In this document: positions 22,310 through 31,268 of the stretch, one piece after another | Layout: each line of letters begins with the position of its first letter | Position numbering within the stretch: position 1 is the first letter of the stretch | Source: Natrinema gari JCM 14663 | Lineage (GTDB): Archaea; Halobacteriota; Halobacteria; Halobacteriales; Natrialbaceae | Assembly (NCBI RefSeq): GCF_000337175.1 | Contig: NZ_AOIJ01000049.1 | Location: 143,216-175,362 of the forward strand | Reading direction: 5' to 3' | DNA length: 32,147 nucleotides | Notes under the pieces: model-generated | What the model was told of the DNA's origin: nothing | The model's input: only the letters and a program-made list of their open reading frames with translations | Database searches by the model: none | Program-made: the position numbers and the translations under genes

Positions 22310-22525
22310 TTACGAACCGCGTTCAGTGTCCGCGGTCGCGACGGCCGCGTTCCACTCGTCGATCAGGTTCTCGAGTCGGTTCGTGTTGCCGTGTGAAAAC
22401 ATCCGCTGGGCGCGGTCGGTGGCCGTCCGCGGGTCGGCGACATCGCTCGAGGGGGTCGGTCGAGTGCGAGTGGTCGGTCGTGTCGATTCGGCGTCGGTCG
22501 GTGGCTGCAGGGGGTGTGTGCTCAT
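22310..22525 (-). CDS. Small hypothetical protein
   Basis: 71 residues from ATG 22525. The N-terminal half is Thr/Pro-rich (MSTHPLQPPTDAESTRP). The C-terminal half is a helix (DRAQRMFSHGNTNRLENLID). Codon third positions are GC-rich as in the core. A TATA-like tract (tcataaaagttcatg) is about 100 bp upstream. No family is known. The neighbouring frames on the other strand are longer but arginine-rich and look like shadows. Confidence 0.5.
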   Translation of the reverse strand: MSTHPLQPPTDAESTRPTTRTRPTPSSDVADPRTATDRAQRMFSHGNTNRLENLIDEWNAAVATADTERGS

Positions 22526-22924
22526 GTCGGTCGAGATGGGGGGATCGTCGAAAAGCGGTACTCGTCGGCAACGACGAACTCAGGCTGCTACGTGTACGAC
22601 CGACATCTGTACGTACCCCTTTCTACCCATACATCATAAAAGTTCATGTTGTATGCGATATCTGCGAGTTGCTGTCTGGAAGCGAACAGCACGGCGAAAC
22701 TCACGTGAATGGGAGGTGCGAATACTGGAGTCACGGCCGTCACACGTGGTTCGTGACTCGAGGGACCGCCGCTTCGCTGACGGCTCCGTATTGACGACCG
22801 CTCATCGTGATCGTGGGGCGATGACCGATCACGGCCGAGTCGCAGATCGATCTAGAAAAGCGACGGCAGTGCACTCGCTGCTCGAGTCGACGGAGGACGC
22901 AAGCGGCGAGGGCCCGGACCCGCG
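22526..22924. other. Intergenic region, no supported gene
   Basis: About 400 bp between two leftward genes. An AT-rich tract (catcataaaagttcatgttg, about 22632-22651) is the only promoter-like feature. Other open frames here show arginine/serine-rich shadow composition. Confidence 0.5.
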
Positions 22925-23086
22925 TTACGAGACGAACGTCAGCAGTTGGACCAGTACGCCCAGCAGGACGCCGAACGCGATGACCGTCTTGGGATCGATT
23001 CGAATGGCGTTCGAGTCCTCGGAGTCGAAGTACCGGACCAATCCGGCACTGGACATCAGCCCGCCGGTGTTCTGTCCTTTATCCAT
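22925..23086 (-). CDS. Preprotein translocase subunit Sec61-beta
   Basis: The minus strand from ATG 23086 gives 53 residues ending TAA at 22925. The sequence [20 protein letters not shown] followed by an IDPKTV segment and one TM helix ([17 protein letters not shown]) is the archaeal Sec61-beta signature. It is a tail-anchored protein of the SecYE translocon in the cytoplasmic membrane. The soluble part faces the cytoplasm. The whole length is normal for haloarchaea. It is an essential-type core gene lying about 740 bp from the island edge, which places that edge at the chromosome backbone. Confidence 0.93.
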   Translation of the reverse strand: MDKGQNTGGLMSSAGLVRYFDSEDSNAIRIDPKTVIAFGVLLGVLVQLLTFVS

Positions 23087-23204
23087 ACTCGTTTCTATGC
23101 GGCCCTGAAACTAAACCTTTCGACCGTGCCGCGTCGCCGATCACGGCAACTCCTTGGGCGTGGGAAACCCTTATGCGCGGCGCGGGGTAACTAGCGTTGA
23201 CCGC

Positions 23205-23474
23205 ATGACTGTCACACTTAAGGACTTCTACGCGGACTGGTGTGGCCCCTGCAAGACCCAGGATCCGATCCTCGAGGAACTCGAGGACGACTGGGAGGGG
23301 CGATTCGAAGTCGAGAAAGTAAACGTCGACGAACAACAGGATATCGCCAACGAATACCAGGTTCGATCGCTGCCGACGCTGATTATCGAAAACGACGACG
23401 GTATCGTCGAACGCTTCGTCGGCGTCACCCAGCGCGACGACATCGAGGACGCCCTCGAATCGGCCGGCGCGTAG
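23205..23474 (+). CDS. Thioredoxin
   Basis: 89 residues from ATG 23205. The active site WCGPC sits after DFYADW, within the first 20 residues. The cis-proline segment SLPTLII follows, as in all thioredoxins. The start was chosen because the mature fold begins here. An earlier in-frame ATG at 23154 would add a non-conserved leader and overlap the promoter (CTTATG box at 23170-23175). It reduces protein disulfides in the cytoplasm. It is slightly shorter than the usual 105 residues because the first helix is missing, which is common for haloarchaeal small thioredoxins. Confidence 0.92.
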   Translation: MTVTLKDFYADWCGPCKTQDPILEELEDDWEGRFEVEKVNVDEQQDIANEYQVRSLPTLIIENDDGIVERFVGVTQRDDIEDALESAGA

Positions 23475-23663
23475 GGACGACCGCCAGCGCGTTCATTCGT
23501 TCGATCGTTCGAATCGGGGAGCCAAAGCGCCGTTCCGTGTCGATTCCCGCTTGCGTCGGGGAGCGACAAGTGGGCCGCATCGGGTCGGCGTCGTCTTTCG
23601 TGGCCACTGCCCTCACGACACACCTAGTCGCACGAAGGCTCTGCGAGCGGCGTGCAAACCGGG

Positions 23664-24344
23664 TCAGTCGCTCCCATCGATCCACTTCACGCCGACATCG
23701 TGCATCTCCTCGTTGTACTTCGCGATATTGATGACCAGCGGCGTGACGCTCTCGACTTCGGCGGCGTTAGCAAGCGGCCCGGCCTCGAGCGCGCGCAGTC
23801 CCTCGATCTCGTTGGCGACCGTCAGGACGGTGTCCGCGGCGGCGTCGTCGTCGGCGACGACGAGCGTATCGAGATCGAGATCGTTCTCGAGGGTGGACAG
23901 CGCGTCGGCCGCGAGGTTGTGGAAGGCACCGACGACCGGTACCCCGTCGGGGGCTCGCTGTGCGACGAGTTGGGTGACGCTGCCGGCCTCCGGCGGGTGA
24001 TAGTGGAGGCCGTCCTCGTCGCCCTGCATCCCCACGGCAGGGGTGACCAACACCGTGTCCGAATCGAGGTTGTCGGCGACCGTGTCGACCGTATCGCCGA
24101 CGTAGTACGGCGGAACGCTGAGGATCACGACATCCGCGCGATCGGCCGCCATCTCGTTGGCGAAGCCCTTGATGTCGACCTCGTCGGTTCGGTCCGCGAG
24201 CGCGCCTTCGTACTCCGCGACCGCGTCGCGGGCCTTTTCCGGGTCCCGTGAGCCGATGAGGATCTCGTGGCCCGTATCGCGTGCAAACCGCAGCGCGAGT
24301 CCTTCGCCGATATCGCCGGTGCCGCCGAGTAGTGCAATTCGCAT
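23664..24344 (-). CDS. npdG: F420H2:NADP+ oxidoreductase (NpdG)
   Basis: From ATG 24344 (MRIALLGGTGDIGEGLALRF), 226 residues, the normal length. The N-terminal LLGGTGDIGEG is the NADP-binding GxGxxG-type loop, and IGSRDPEKA binds the 2'-phosphate of NADP. Later, VILSVPPYYVGDTV and VVGAFHNLAADAL are usual NpdG segments. The enzyme moves hydride between cofactor F420 and NADP. A CCTTTTAT box on the minus strand (24370-24377) lies about 27-30 nt upstream, so the transcript is probably leaderless. Confidence 0.92.
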   Translation of the reverse strand: MRIALLGGTGDIGEGLALRFARDTGHEILIGSRDPEKARDAVAEYEGALADRTDEVDIKGFANEMAADRADVVILSVPPYYVGDTVDTVADNLDSDTVLVTPAVGMQGDEDGLHYHPPEAGSVTQLVAQRAPDGVPVVGAFHNLAADALSTLENDLDLDTLVVADDDAAADTVLTVANEIEGLRALEAGPLANAAEVESVTPLVINIAKYNEEMHDVGVKWIDGSD

Positions 24345-24510
24345 ACACACCTCTCGGGACGGCACTCGAATAAAAGGGCCGGGGCGCGGCCGATCTCGCC
24401 GGGTTCTGGGACGGTGCAAGCGGCACAGCGATCCCACTACGAAAAGTCGGTGTCACCTCACCAGCAGCCGGTCACCGGCGGGAGTGGCCGTCCCGCTGTC
24501 GGGACACCGC

Positions 24511-24768
24511 TCAGAGGGCGTCGTCCTCGTTCGGGTTTATCGCCGACCTCAGTCCGCCGTCGTAGGCGTCGCGCTCGGACACCTCTCGGAGCCGCTGCTC
24601 GAGTCGCGTCTCGAGAGCCTGCCGGCGGTCCGCGTCGATGTCGGGGTCGGACGCAAGCTTACGAATATCGTGCCGAGCGGTCCGCAAGACAGCGACGGCG
24701 TTGCCTGGCTCGAGGTCGGCCGCGCGCTCGAGTGCGCGTTCGATGTCCGCGAGCGTGGGATCGGCCAT
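24511..24768 (-). CDS. Small haloarchaeal hypothetical protein
   Basis: 85 residues from ATG 24768 (MADPTLADIERALERAADLE). It is helical and acidic, with SDPDIDADRRQALETRLEQR and an acidic end (INPNEDDAL). It is likely a two- or three-helix bundle. The further upstream open frame (to 25065) has no protein character. I know of similar unannotated small genes beside haloarchaeal cox loci, but make no functional claim. Confidence 0.7.
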   Translation of the reverse strand: MADPTLADIERALERAADLEPGNAVAVLRTARHDIRKLASDPDIDADRRQALETRLEQRLREVSERDAYDGGLRSAINPNEDDAL

Positions 24769-25085
24769 AGCGGGGGTTCGCGGAGCAGACGGATCAACGA
24801 CCGGCCGGGAAGCACCACGTCGGTGGGGCACAGTTGCGGCAGCCGTCGGTCCGTCGACGGAGTCTCGGTCGTCGGGACCGGCCAGAACCGTGGATGCGGG
24901 GAGCGTCGGCCACTCGGTGGACACAAGTAGCGCCTGCATTGTCACCGGACATCTTGATACGTCGAATCGTCCTGAGGATGGGGTGAGTATGGATCTCATC
25001 GCGTCTCCGCGTTGTCGTGCCGGTGGTACACGACGCTCCGGTGGTCGCAAGCCCTGCGGCGACACGAACGGGGAGGTGCGGTCCC
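24769..25085. other. Divergent intergenic region with Shine-Dalgarno for the cox gene
   Basis: No gene is supported. GGAGGTG (25072-25078) lies 7 nt before the ATG at 25086 and decides that start. This is unusual among the mostly leaderless neighbours. A 34-codon frame from 24990 overlaps the cox start but has random composition. Confidence 0.6.
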
Positions 25086-27554
25086 ATGAGTGATTTCCCG
25101 CCTCGGACGACGATCAAGCGCTGGCTGGTGACGACTAATCACAAGGATGTCGGAATCCTGTATCTGGGGACGGCGCTGTTCTTCCTCGTCGCCGGCGGCG
25201 TCCTCGCACTGCTGTTCCGCGCGCACCTGTGGGAGGCCGGCGGCACCGGTCTGCTGGGGAACACCGAATACAATCAGTCGGTCTCGATTCACGGCCTGTT
25301 GATGGGGTTCTGGTTCATTTCGCCGTTCGGGTTCGGCTTCGCGAACTACCTCGTCCCCCTCCAAATCGGCGCGAAGGATCTCGCCTTCCCGCGGTTGAAC
25401 GCCTTGAGCTACTGGTTCTTCCTGTTCTCCGGAATTCTCGTGTTGCTCTCGTTCTTTCAGGGGACGACGTGGGCGAACGGCTGGTATATGTACGCGCCGC
25501 TGAACGTCCCGATCTACAATCCCGGCTACACGCTGACGATGGGTGGGAACGCGACCATCCTCGCGTTGACCCTGTTCGTCATGTCGGTCACCCTCGGCTC
25601 GGTAAACTTCCTGACGACGATCCACCGCTGTCGCGCCGAGGGCATGGGGCTGTGGAACATGCCGCTATTCACGTGGGCGACGCTGCTGACCGTTTGGATG
25701 ATGCTGTTCGCGTTCGCGGCGCTGCTGGCCGCGCTGATCCTCATGCTCACCGACCGCCTCCTGCTCACGCAGTACTTCTCCTCGACGGGCCAGGGCTCGA
25801 GTCTGCTCTGGGGACATATCTTCTGGTTCTTCGGCCATCCGGAGGTGTACATCGTCTTCTTCCCAGCGCTGGGAATCATATTCGAGACGTTCCAGACCTT
25901 CTGTGGCCGGCGACTCGTCGGCCGGAAGTGGGTCATCATCGCGATGGTCCTGGTCGCGGTGCAGTCGTTCCTCGTCTGGATGCACCACATGTTCCTGACG
26001 ACGATCAACCTCCCGATCAAGACGCTCTTTATGGCGACGACGATCGGGATCTCGCTGCCGTTCGATCTGATGGTCTTTGCGTTGATCTACACGATGGTCA
26101 AAGGTCGCGTCCGGTTTACCACGCCGTTCCTGTTCAACCTCGGCGCGCTCCTCCTGTTCATTCTCGGTGGAATCACCGGCGTCTTCCTCGGTGCCGTCGT
26201 CCTCGACTACGAGTTCCGGGGGACCTACTGGGTCGTCGCCCACTTCCACTACGTGATGGTCGCAGGCGTCACCGCACTGATCGGCGGTCTCTACTACTGG
26301 TGGCCGAAGATCACCGGGAAAATGTACTCCGAGCGACTCGGAAAGCTCAGCTTCGCCGTCTACTTCGTCGGCTTCAACCTGCTGTACTTCCCGATGTTCC
26401 TCGCTTGGGAGACGCCACGCCGCGTCTTCCACTACGGTGAGAGCGCACAGCTCTATCACCAGCTGGCGACCGTCGGAGCCTTCGTCCTCGCAACGTCGTT
26501 CCTGCTCGTGTTCATCACGCTCGCGAAGAGCGCCATCTCGGGCCCGGACGCACCGGACGACCCGTGGCAGTTCTCGCGGACTGCCGAGTGGGCGACGACC
26601 TCGCCCCCGCCACTCGAGAACTGGCCGGACCGACCGAGCTACGCCAGCGGCAAACTCGAGTTCGTCGACGACGCGGCCGCGGCCGACGGCGGGACAGCCG
26701 CACAGGAGCGGGTCGGCGACATCGAATCGCTCGAGGGAGACCACGAGGATCACGCGAGTATCTGGCCGTTCGGTATCGGGATCGGCATGTTCGTCACGTT
26801 CCTTGGGCTGTCGGGAATAACGCCCTACGTCGCCGAGTTCGCCACCGCACGAGGAGCGGACGTTCAGGGCGGCGTCGGCTCGCCGAACATCTTCTATCCA
26901 GTGCTCTCGGTCGTCGGCGTTCTCATCGTGGGAGCCACGCTCTTCGAGTACGGCCGCGAGCGATTCAACGCGCCGGAGATGGCCATCGCCGAGCGCTGGC
27001 CCTTCGAGGGTGTCGGGACGACGAAGACCGGCGTCTGGTTCTTCCTCGCGTCGGACGTCGTCGTCTTCGGTGCCGTCATCGGGGCATACGTGTTCATGCG
27101 GCTCCACACCGGCTGGAGCGAGATCGAGCCTGTGCCGCCGTCGGAGGTCGTCGGCCTGGTCAACACGTACGTCCTGCTCACCTCGAGTTTCACGGTCGTC
27201 ATCGCGCTGATGATGGCCGAACGGGAGAACAAGCGCGGCCTCCTCGGAGCGATGGGTGCCACGGTGTTGCTCGGCGTCACGTTCCTCGCAGTCAAGGGCT
27301 ACGAGTGGGGACAGGAGTTCGCCCACGACATCTACTGGTTTACCGAGTTGCAGTATTCGATGTACTTCGTGACGACCGGCCTGCACGCGCTTCACGTCAT
27401 CCTCGGACTACTCATCGCCGGGTTCATGATCTACCGAATCGTCTCCGTCGACGCCTATCTCACGGACGACCGGCCGGTGGAATACTTCGGCCTCTACTGG
27501 CACTTCGTCGACATCGTCTGGGTGATCCTGTTCCCGCTGTTTTACCTGATGTAG
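25086..27554 (+). CDS. coxAC: Cytochrome c/quinol oxidase subunit I+III fusion
   Basis: 822 residues from ATG 25086, preceded by GGAGGTG. Subunit I part: SIHGLLMGFW carries a low-spin heme ligand. GHPEVYIVF (His about 250, Tyr about 254) is the CuB/Tyr pair. WMHHMF (His about 300, 301) gives further CuB ligands, and VAHFHYVMVAG (His about 385, 387) the heme ligands. An acidic linker (about 520-555, ESLEGDHEDHASIW) leads to the subunit III part (about 560-822), with GVWFFLASDVVVFGAVIGAY and GLHALHVILGLLIAG. It is the proton-pumping terminal oxidase of the respiratory chain in the cytoplasmic membrane. No separate subunit II is in the window, so it is encoded elsewhere. Confidence 0.95.
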   Translation: MSDFPPRTTIKRWLVTTNHKDVGILYLGTALFFLVAGGVLALLFRAHLWEAGGTGLLGNTEYNQSVSIHGLLMGFWFISPFGFGFANYLVPLQIGAKDLAFPRLNALSYWFFLFSGILVLLSFFQGTTWANGWYMYAPLNVPIYNPGYTLTMGGNATILALTLFVMSVTLGSVNFLTTIHRCRAEGMGLWNMPLFTWATLLTVWMMLFAFAALLAALILMLTDRLLLTQYFSSTGQGSSLLWGHIFWFFGHPEVYIVFFPALGIIFETFQTFCGRRLVGRKWVIIAMVLVAVQSFLVWMHHMFLTTINLPIKTLFMATTIGISLPFDLMVFALIYTMVKGRVRFTTPFLFNLGALLLFILGGITGVFLGAVVLDYEFRGTYWVVAHFHYVMVAGVTALIGGLYYWWPKITGKMYSERLGKLSFAVYFVGFNLLYFPMFLAWETPRRVFHYGESAQLYHQLATVGAFVLATSFLLVFITLAKSAISGPDAPDDPWQFSRTAEWATTSPPPLENWPDRPSYASGKLEFVDDAAAADGGTAAQERVGDIESLEGDHEDHASIWPFGIGIGMFVTFLGLSGITPYVAEFATARGADVQGGVGSPNIFYPVLSVVGVLIVGATLFEYGRERFNAPEMAIAERWPFEGVGTTKTGVWFFLASDVVVFGAVIGAYVFMRLHTGWSEIEPVPPSEVVGLVNTYVLLTSSFTVVIALMMAERENKRGLLGAMGATVLLGVTFLAVKGYEWGQEFAHDIYWFTELQYSMYFVTTGLHALHVILGLLIAGFMIYRIVSVDAYLTDDRPVEYFGLYWHFVDIVWVILFPLFYLM

Positions 27555-27659
27555 CGCGGTTGCCCGGGTTTTGGGCGGTCGGTTCGGTCACCGCCGATCG
27601 AATAACTGCTCGACTCCGGAACCAGCCGATACAAGGAGACCGCAGCCAAACAATCCGCT

Positions 27660-28427
27660 ATGGAACTCTCGAGCGTCGTCGACCGACTCGACGAGGAGCT
27701 TCGGACCGCCGACTACGCCGATCTCGACGCCAGCGCGAACGGGCTGCAGGTCGGCCCGGACGAGGGCGAGATCGAACGCGTCGCGTTCGCCGTCGACGGC
27801 GTCCGCGAGACGTTCGAGGGGGCGATCGCGGCCGACGCCGACCTGCTGGTCGTCCATCACGGGCTCTCGTGGGGTGGTTTCGACCGCGTGACCGGCCGGA
27901 CCTACGACCGCATCGCGCCGCTGATCGAAAACGACCTCGCGCTGTACGTCTCGCATCTCCCGCTTGACGGCCATCAGGCACTGGGCAACGCTGCTGGGGT
28001 CGCCGACCTGCTCGACCTCGAGGACCGCGCCCCCTTCGGCGAACTTGGCCCCGAGTACATCGGCCAGCGCGGGACGGTGGCCGACCCCTACGCACCCGCC
28101 GACCTTCGGGAACGCCTCGAGTCAACCCTCGAGACCGGCGGCCAGCCGGTTCAGCACCTCGATTTCGGCCCCAACGAGATCGCGGACGTGGCGATCGTCA
28201 CCGGCAGCGGCACGGACTGGCTCGATGAAGCCGTCGCGGCCGACGCCGACGCGCTGGTAACAGGTGAGGGGAAACAAAAGGCCTACCACGAGGCCCGGGA
28301 GGCCGGGATCCACGTCTTCCTCGCGGGCCACTACGCGACGGAGACGTTCGGCGTGCGCTCGATACGGGCGGTCATCGAGGAGTGGGGGCTCGAGACGACG
28401 TTCCTCGACGTGCCGACCGGGCTGTGA
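27660..28427 (+). CDS. Nif3-like dinuclear metal-centre protein
   Basis: 255 residues from ATG 27660. An AT-richer element (CGATACAAGG) lies about 27 nt upstream. Metal-binding motifs are in place: VVHHGLSWGG (His-His), SHLPLDGH and GHYATETFG. The N-terminus SANGLQVGPD matches the family. Nif3/YbgI proteins form hexameric rings with two metals per subunit. They are annotated as GTP cyclohydrolase I type 2 homologues, although the physiological reaction is not settled. It follows the cox gene at 105 bp but is probably separately transcribed. Confidence 0.9.
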   Translation: MELSSVVDRLDEELRTADYADLDASANGLQVGPDEGEIERVAFAVDGVRETFEGAIAADADLLVVHHGLSWGGFDRVTGRTYDRIAPLIENDLALYVSHLPLDGHQALGNAAGVADLLDLEDRAPFGELGPEYIGQRGTVADPYAPADLRERLESTLETGGQPVQHLDFGPNEIADVAIVTGSGTDWLDEAVAADADALVTGEGKQKAYHEAREAGIHVFLAGHYATETFGVRSIRAVIEEWGLETTFLDVPTGL

Positions 28428-28746
28428 CTCGCGAGCGGCGTCGGTTCGTAGTCCCATCGTACAGCGGGAAATCGTCGTCTCGATCCGGTATCTGCGGCGT
28501 ACAGTTGCGTTTTCTATCGACGGCAGGGGCCGTTTGGAGGGACGACGATCCGCCGTCGATCGCGGCGGTGCAGTCGTTCGCAGCGACGGCCGCTGTGGCC
28601 ACCGTCGCATCAGGAATCACGTACATCTCGTTTGCAGCGATAGAAGCCGCTGCTAAGACACTCGAGAGGATTTCAGATAGGTGATAACAATAGAGCGCAC
28701 CGTCGACGACGCGATTGCTCCCGGACTTCGTTCGGGTGCGATACCC
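28428..28746. other. Intergenic region, no supported gene
   Basis: About 320 bp. It has no clear TATA element. An in-frame GTG at 28681 would extend the next protein by 22 residues ahead of its Tat signal. I reject that extension because twin-arginine signals normally start within a few residues of the N-terminus. Confidence 0.5.
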
Positions 28747-29868
28747 ATGAGACGGAACCTGAACTCACGACGCGACTATCTGAAGCTGATCGGCGCTACC
28801 GGCGCAGTGGCTGGCAGCGGTGCGATCGCCCTGTCGAGCGCGGGTATGGACGACGATGACGACGAGACGGACACCGAAACGCCGCTGACCGCCACGGACG
28901 AGAGCGATGACGACACCGATCACGAGGAGACGGGCGAAGACGACGTGGACGAGCTGAACGGGATCGAGCTCGAGGCGATCGGGTACAGAACTACCGAGAG
29001 GAAGAACGGGGCTACGCTGGACGCCGCGTTCCGCGTCCACAATCACCGGAAACGGGACGTAACGGTCGAGTGGTCGGTGACAGACGACAAACGATCCGGG
29101 TCGGTGTCCGTCGCCGCGAAAGACGCCACCACGTTCTGGGTCAGGGCTCTCGAGGACGGGAAAACGGCGGTCACGCTCTCCCACGACGGGACGGTGATCG
29201 CGACCAAAAAGGTCGATTCGAGGACGGAACTCGATCGGAAAACGAAGCGAAACGGCGAACGGATCGAGTTCATCGACTGCCAGACGATCCGCGTCGTCGG
29301 CAACTTCGAGGACGTCGTGATCGAGGCATCGTTCGACGGCGACGACTTCGGAAACGTGCGGGGTCCGGTCGGCCCGGTCGACGGCGAGCGGACGATCCAC
29401 GTCTCGGAACTCGAGGACGCACCCGAGAACTCGAGACTCGACGCGGCGGAGGCGTTCCGCGATGCGTCGAACACCTTCCCCGGAGGCGGCGCAGTCAGGG
29501 TCGCGAATCCGACGCTGGTCGAATGCGGGAAGAAACTGTTCGACGAACCCGACGACGAGGAGTTCATCGAGTTCGTCGACTGTCAGACCGTTCGTATCGT
29601 CGGCGACTTCGCCGAGGTCCGGTTCGAGGTGGTGTTCGACGGCGACGGGTTTGGCAACGTGATGCCGTTCATCGGACCGGTCGAGGGCGAACGGACGGTG
29701 TCCGTCGACGAACTCGAGGACGCTCCCGCGGACTCGATCATCCTGGAGGTGGAAGCCTACCGGGAAGGAATGCCGACCATTCCCGGGTTCGGAGCGCTGC
29801 TGGAGACGAACCCCGAGTATCTCGCCTGTCAAGAGGAGATCTTCGGGGAGGTCATCACTGGAAAGTAA
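28747..29868 (+). CDS. Tat-exported acidic protein with duplicated domain
   Basis: 373 residues from ATG 28747. A twin-arginine signal (SRRDYLKLIG, residues 7-16) plus an Ala/Gly-rich hydrophobic core is followed by an extremely acidic, Thr-rich spacer (about 34-70). A beta-rich domain (about 75-165) comes next. The last 200 residues are two copies of one domain (about 173-270 and 273-370). Each begins EF(I/V)DCQT(I/V)R(V/I)VG, contains FDGDxFGNV and GPVxGERT, and ends with a second cysteine. The paired cysteines may form one disulfide per copy. It is a secreted, probably surface-associated protein of unknown role with no C-terminal anchor. Confidence 0.82.
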   Translation: MRRNLNSRRDYLKLIGATGAVAGSGAIALSSAGMDDDDDETDTETPLTATDESDDDTDHEETGEDDVDELNGIELEAIGYRTTERKNGATLDAAFRVHNHRKRDVTVEWSVTDDKRSGSVSVAAKDATTFWVRALEDGKTAVTLSHDGTVIATKKVDSRTELDRKTKRNGERIEFIDCQTIRVVGNFEDVVIEASFDGDDFGNVRGPVGPVDGERTIHVSELEDAPENSRLDAAEAFRDASNTFPGGGAVRVANPTLVECGKKLFDEPDDEEFIEFVDCQTVRIVGDFAEVRFEVVFDGDGFGNVMPFIGPVEGERTVSVDELEDAPADSIILEVEAYREGMPTIPGFGALLETNPEYLACQEEIFGEVITGK

Positions 29869-30150
29869 CGCTGTCGGGTCCACGCAACCGCTGTGAGCGA
29901 GTGTGGTTCGGAACGAGCGAACGCCTGGAGCCGGTCGCTGCCCGACGCTATTTTCGTACCGCGGCATCGGGCCGAATCGCGGCGTTGAAACCACTCTCCC
30001 GCCCATCCGAGGGCATGACTGACATCGCCTCCGACACCGACGAAGCCGGCACGACGCTGGACGAAGCCCACTCGTGGGGTACACTCGAAAAGGAGTGTAT
30101 CAATCGTATCATCCAAACTACTTTTCATGCGTCGGCAGGAATGGCTCATC
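29869..30150. other. Intergenic region with leaderless promoter
   Basis: CTTTTCAT (30121-30128) lies about 26 nt before the GTG at 30151 and fixes the start of the next gene. A frame beginning at 30015 (MTDIASDTDEAGTTLDEAHS) looks acidic for 25 codons but then runs into shadow sequence of the HAD gene, so I do not call it. Confidence 0.5.
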
Positions 30151-30747
30151 GTGACGGCGATCGTCTTCGATCTGGACGGAACGGTACTCCACACCGACCG
30201 GGAGTACCGGGACCTGTTGGCGACCGCGATCGCGGACGTTCGTGGCGACACCCCCGCAGAGTGGCTCGAGACGTACGACGAGGCGTTCTTCGATCTCTTT
30301 TCCGCGTGCGACCCCGATCCGATACAGCGGGCGTTCGCTCGAATCGATGGCTGTACCGATCCCGAGCCATACGTGCGGGCGCTCCACGAGCAGGAAATCG
30401 AGTCGCTGTCCCCGCCGGAGAACGCTCACGACGACCTCGAACGGCTCGCCGAGTCGTTCGAACTCGGTGTGCTCACGAACGGCCTCCGCGAGTGGCAGCT
30501 GGCGAAGCTCCGAGCACACGATCTCGAGGCGTATTTCGACGCGATCGTCGCCTCCTACGAGGTGGGGGCACACAAGCCGGACGCGGCTCCGTATCGACTG
30601 CTCGAGGCACGACTGCCGGCGGCTCGGTACGGTATGGTCGGAGATAGCGAGAGCGACGTCGACGGAGCGAAGAACGCCGGCTGGTCCACGTGCCGGTACG
30701 AGGGCGGTGGATTCGGTGCTCTTCCTGGGGATCTCTTTCGGGGTTGA
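30151..30747 (+). CDS. HAD-superfamily hydrolase
   Basis: I choose GTG 30151, giving MTAIVFDLDGTVLHTD, the normal family start. ATG 30127 is in frame but overlaps the CTTTTCAT promoter box. 198 residues. Motif I is FDLDGT (nucleophile Asp about 7, Asp about 9), motif II is VLTNG, and motif III is Lys in HKPDAAPY. Motif IV is GDSESDVDGAKNAG. These form the Mg2+-dependent phosphatase active site of phosphoglycolate-phosphatase-like HADs, with an alpha-helical cap between motifs I and II. Substrate unknown. It is convergent with the PNPOx-like gene. Confidence 0.9.
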   Translation: MTAIVFDLDGTVLHTDREYRDLLATAIADVRGDTPAEWLETYDEAFFDLFSACDPDPIQRAFARIDGCTDPEPYVRALHEQEIESLSPPENAHDDLERLAESFELGVLTNGLREWQLAKLRAHDLEAYFDAIVASYEVGAHKPDAAPYRLLEARLPAARYGMVGDSESDVDGAKNAGWSTCRYEGGGFGALPGDLFRG

Positions 30748-30777
30748 TCCCTGACAGGCCCCCGTTTCGGGACGGCG

Positions 30778-31164
30778 TCAGTACGTCTGATACGATGCCG
30801 AGCCGATATCAACCCGGACCAGCGTGTTGTCGGCGTGGGCATCGGGGTCCGCGCCGTACTTCTCGTTGATCCGGCGACGGGCCGCTGTGGTCTCGTCTGC
30901 ATCGTCAACGACCTCGGCCGTCCCAAGCAGCGTCACCATCCACTCGGCCTGGCCCGCCTCGTCTTGCTGTACCGAGAGGGCGACCCGCGGATTCCGCCTG
31001 CTGTTCGCCAGCTTCCGGCCCGTCGTCACGACCTCGACGGTTTCGTCAGCGTACCGGTACCAGACCGGTGCGACGTGGGGTCGTCCGTCGACGCTCGTAG
31101 CCAGATGGGCCATCACCGGGGCACTCTCGAGCAGCCGTTCCGCCATCGGGGGAACCGTCGTCAC
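30778..31164 (-). CDS. Pyridoxamine 5'-phosphate oxidase-like flavin protein
   Basis: I choose GTG 31164 (MTTVPPMAERLLESAPVMAH), because a CCTTTTCAT box on the minus strand (31187-31195) is centred 27 nt upstream. ATG 31146 is the alternative. 128 residues. LATSVDGRPHVAPVWYRY, then VVTTGRKLANSRRNPRVAL, form the split beta-barrel FMN-binding fold. The protein is smaller than true PdxH, so it is probably an F420- or FMN-binding oxidoreductase of the haloarchaeal PNPOx-like family. It is divergent from pdxT. Confidence 0.85.
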   Translation of the reverse strand: MTTVPPMAERLLESAPVMAHLATSVDGRPHVAPVWYRYADETVEVVTTGRKLANSRRNPRVALSVQQDEAGQAEWMVTLLGTAEVVDDADETTAARRRINEKYGADPDAHADNTLVRVDIGSASYQTY

Positions 31165-31238
31165 GGTCGTGTCGCCGACCGGGAGGATGAAAAGGGCCTG
31201 CCATGGCGGTGCCGGCGTGCGAGTCACGTGCCGCGACC

Positions 31239-31245
31239 TTTTTTA
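31239..31245 (+). promoter_or_regulatory. TATA box of pdxT
   Basis: TTTTTTA is centred 27 nt before the ATG at 31269. The transcript should therefore start at or next to the initiation codon, as for a leaderless gene. Confidence 0.6.
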
Positions 31246-31268
31246 CCACACCGTCCATACCCGCGGCC

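Noticed and set aside
25665-27395. A 576-codon open frame opposite the cytochrome oxidase gene
   Set aside because: It is an antisense shadow of a GC-rich gene. Its translation is Asp/Arg/Glu-rich without motifs, while the plus strand encodes a textbook oxidase.
26564-27967. Long plus-strand open frame overlapping the oxidase and Nif3-like genes
   Set aside because: Arginine-rich out-of-frame translation spanning two real genes.
28765-30084. A 439-codon open frame opposite the Tat-exported protein
   Set aside because: Shadow of GC-rich codons. It crosses the end of the true gene and shows no domain, signal or family resemblance.
29070-30647. 525-codon plus-strand open frame across the Tat protein and the HAD gene
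   Set aside because: Out-of-frame, arginine-rich translation covering two well-supported genes and their promoter.
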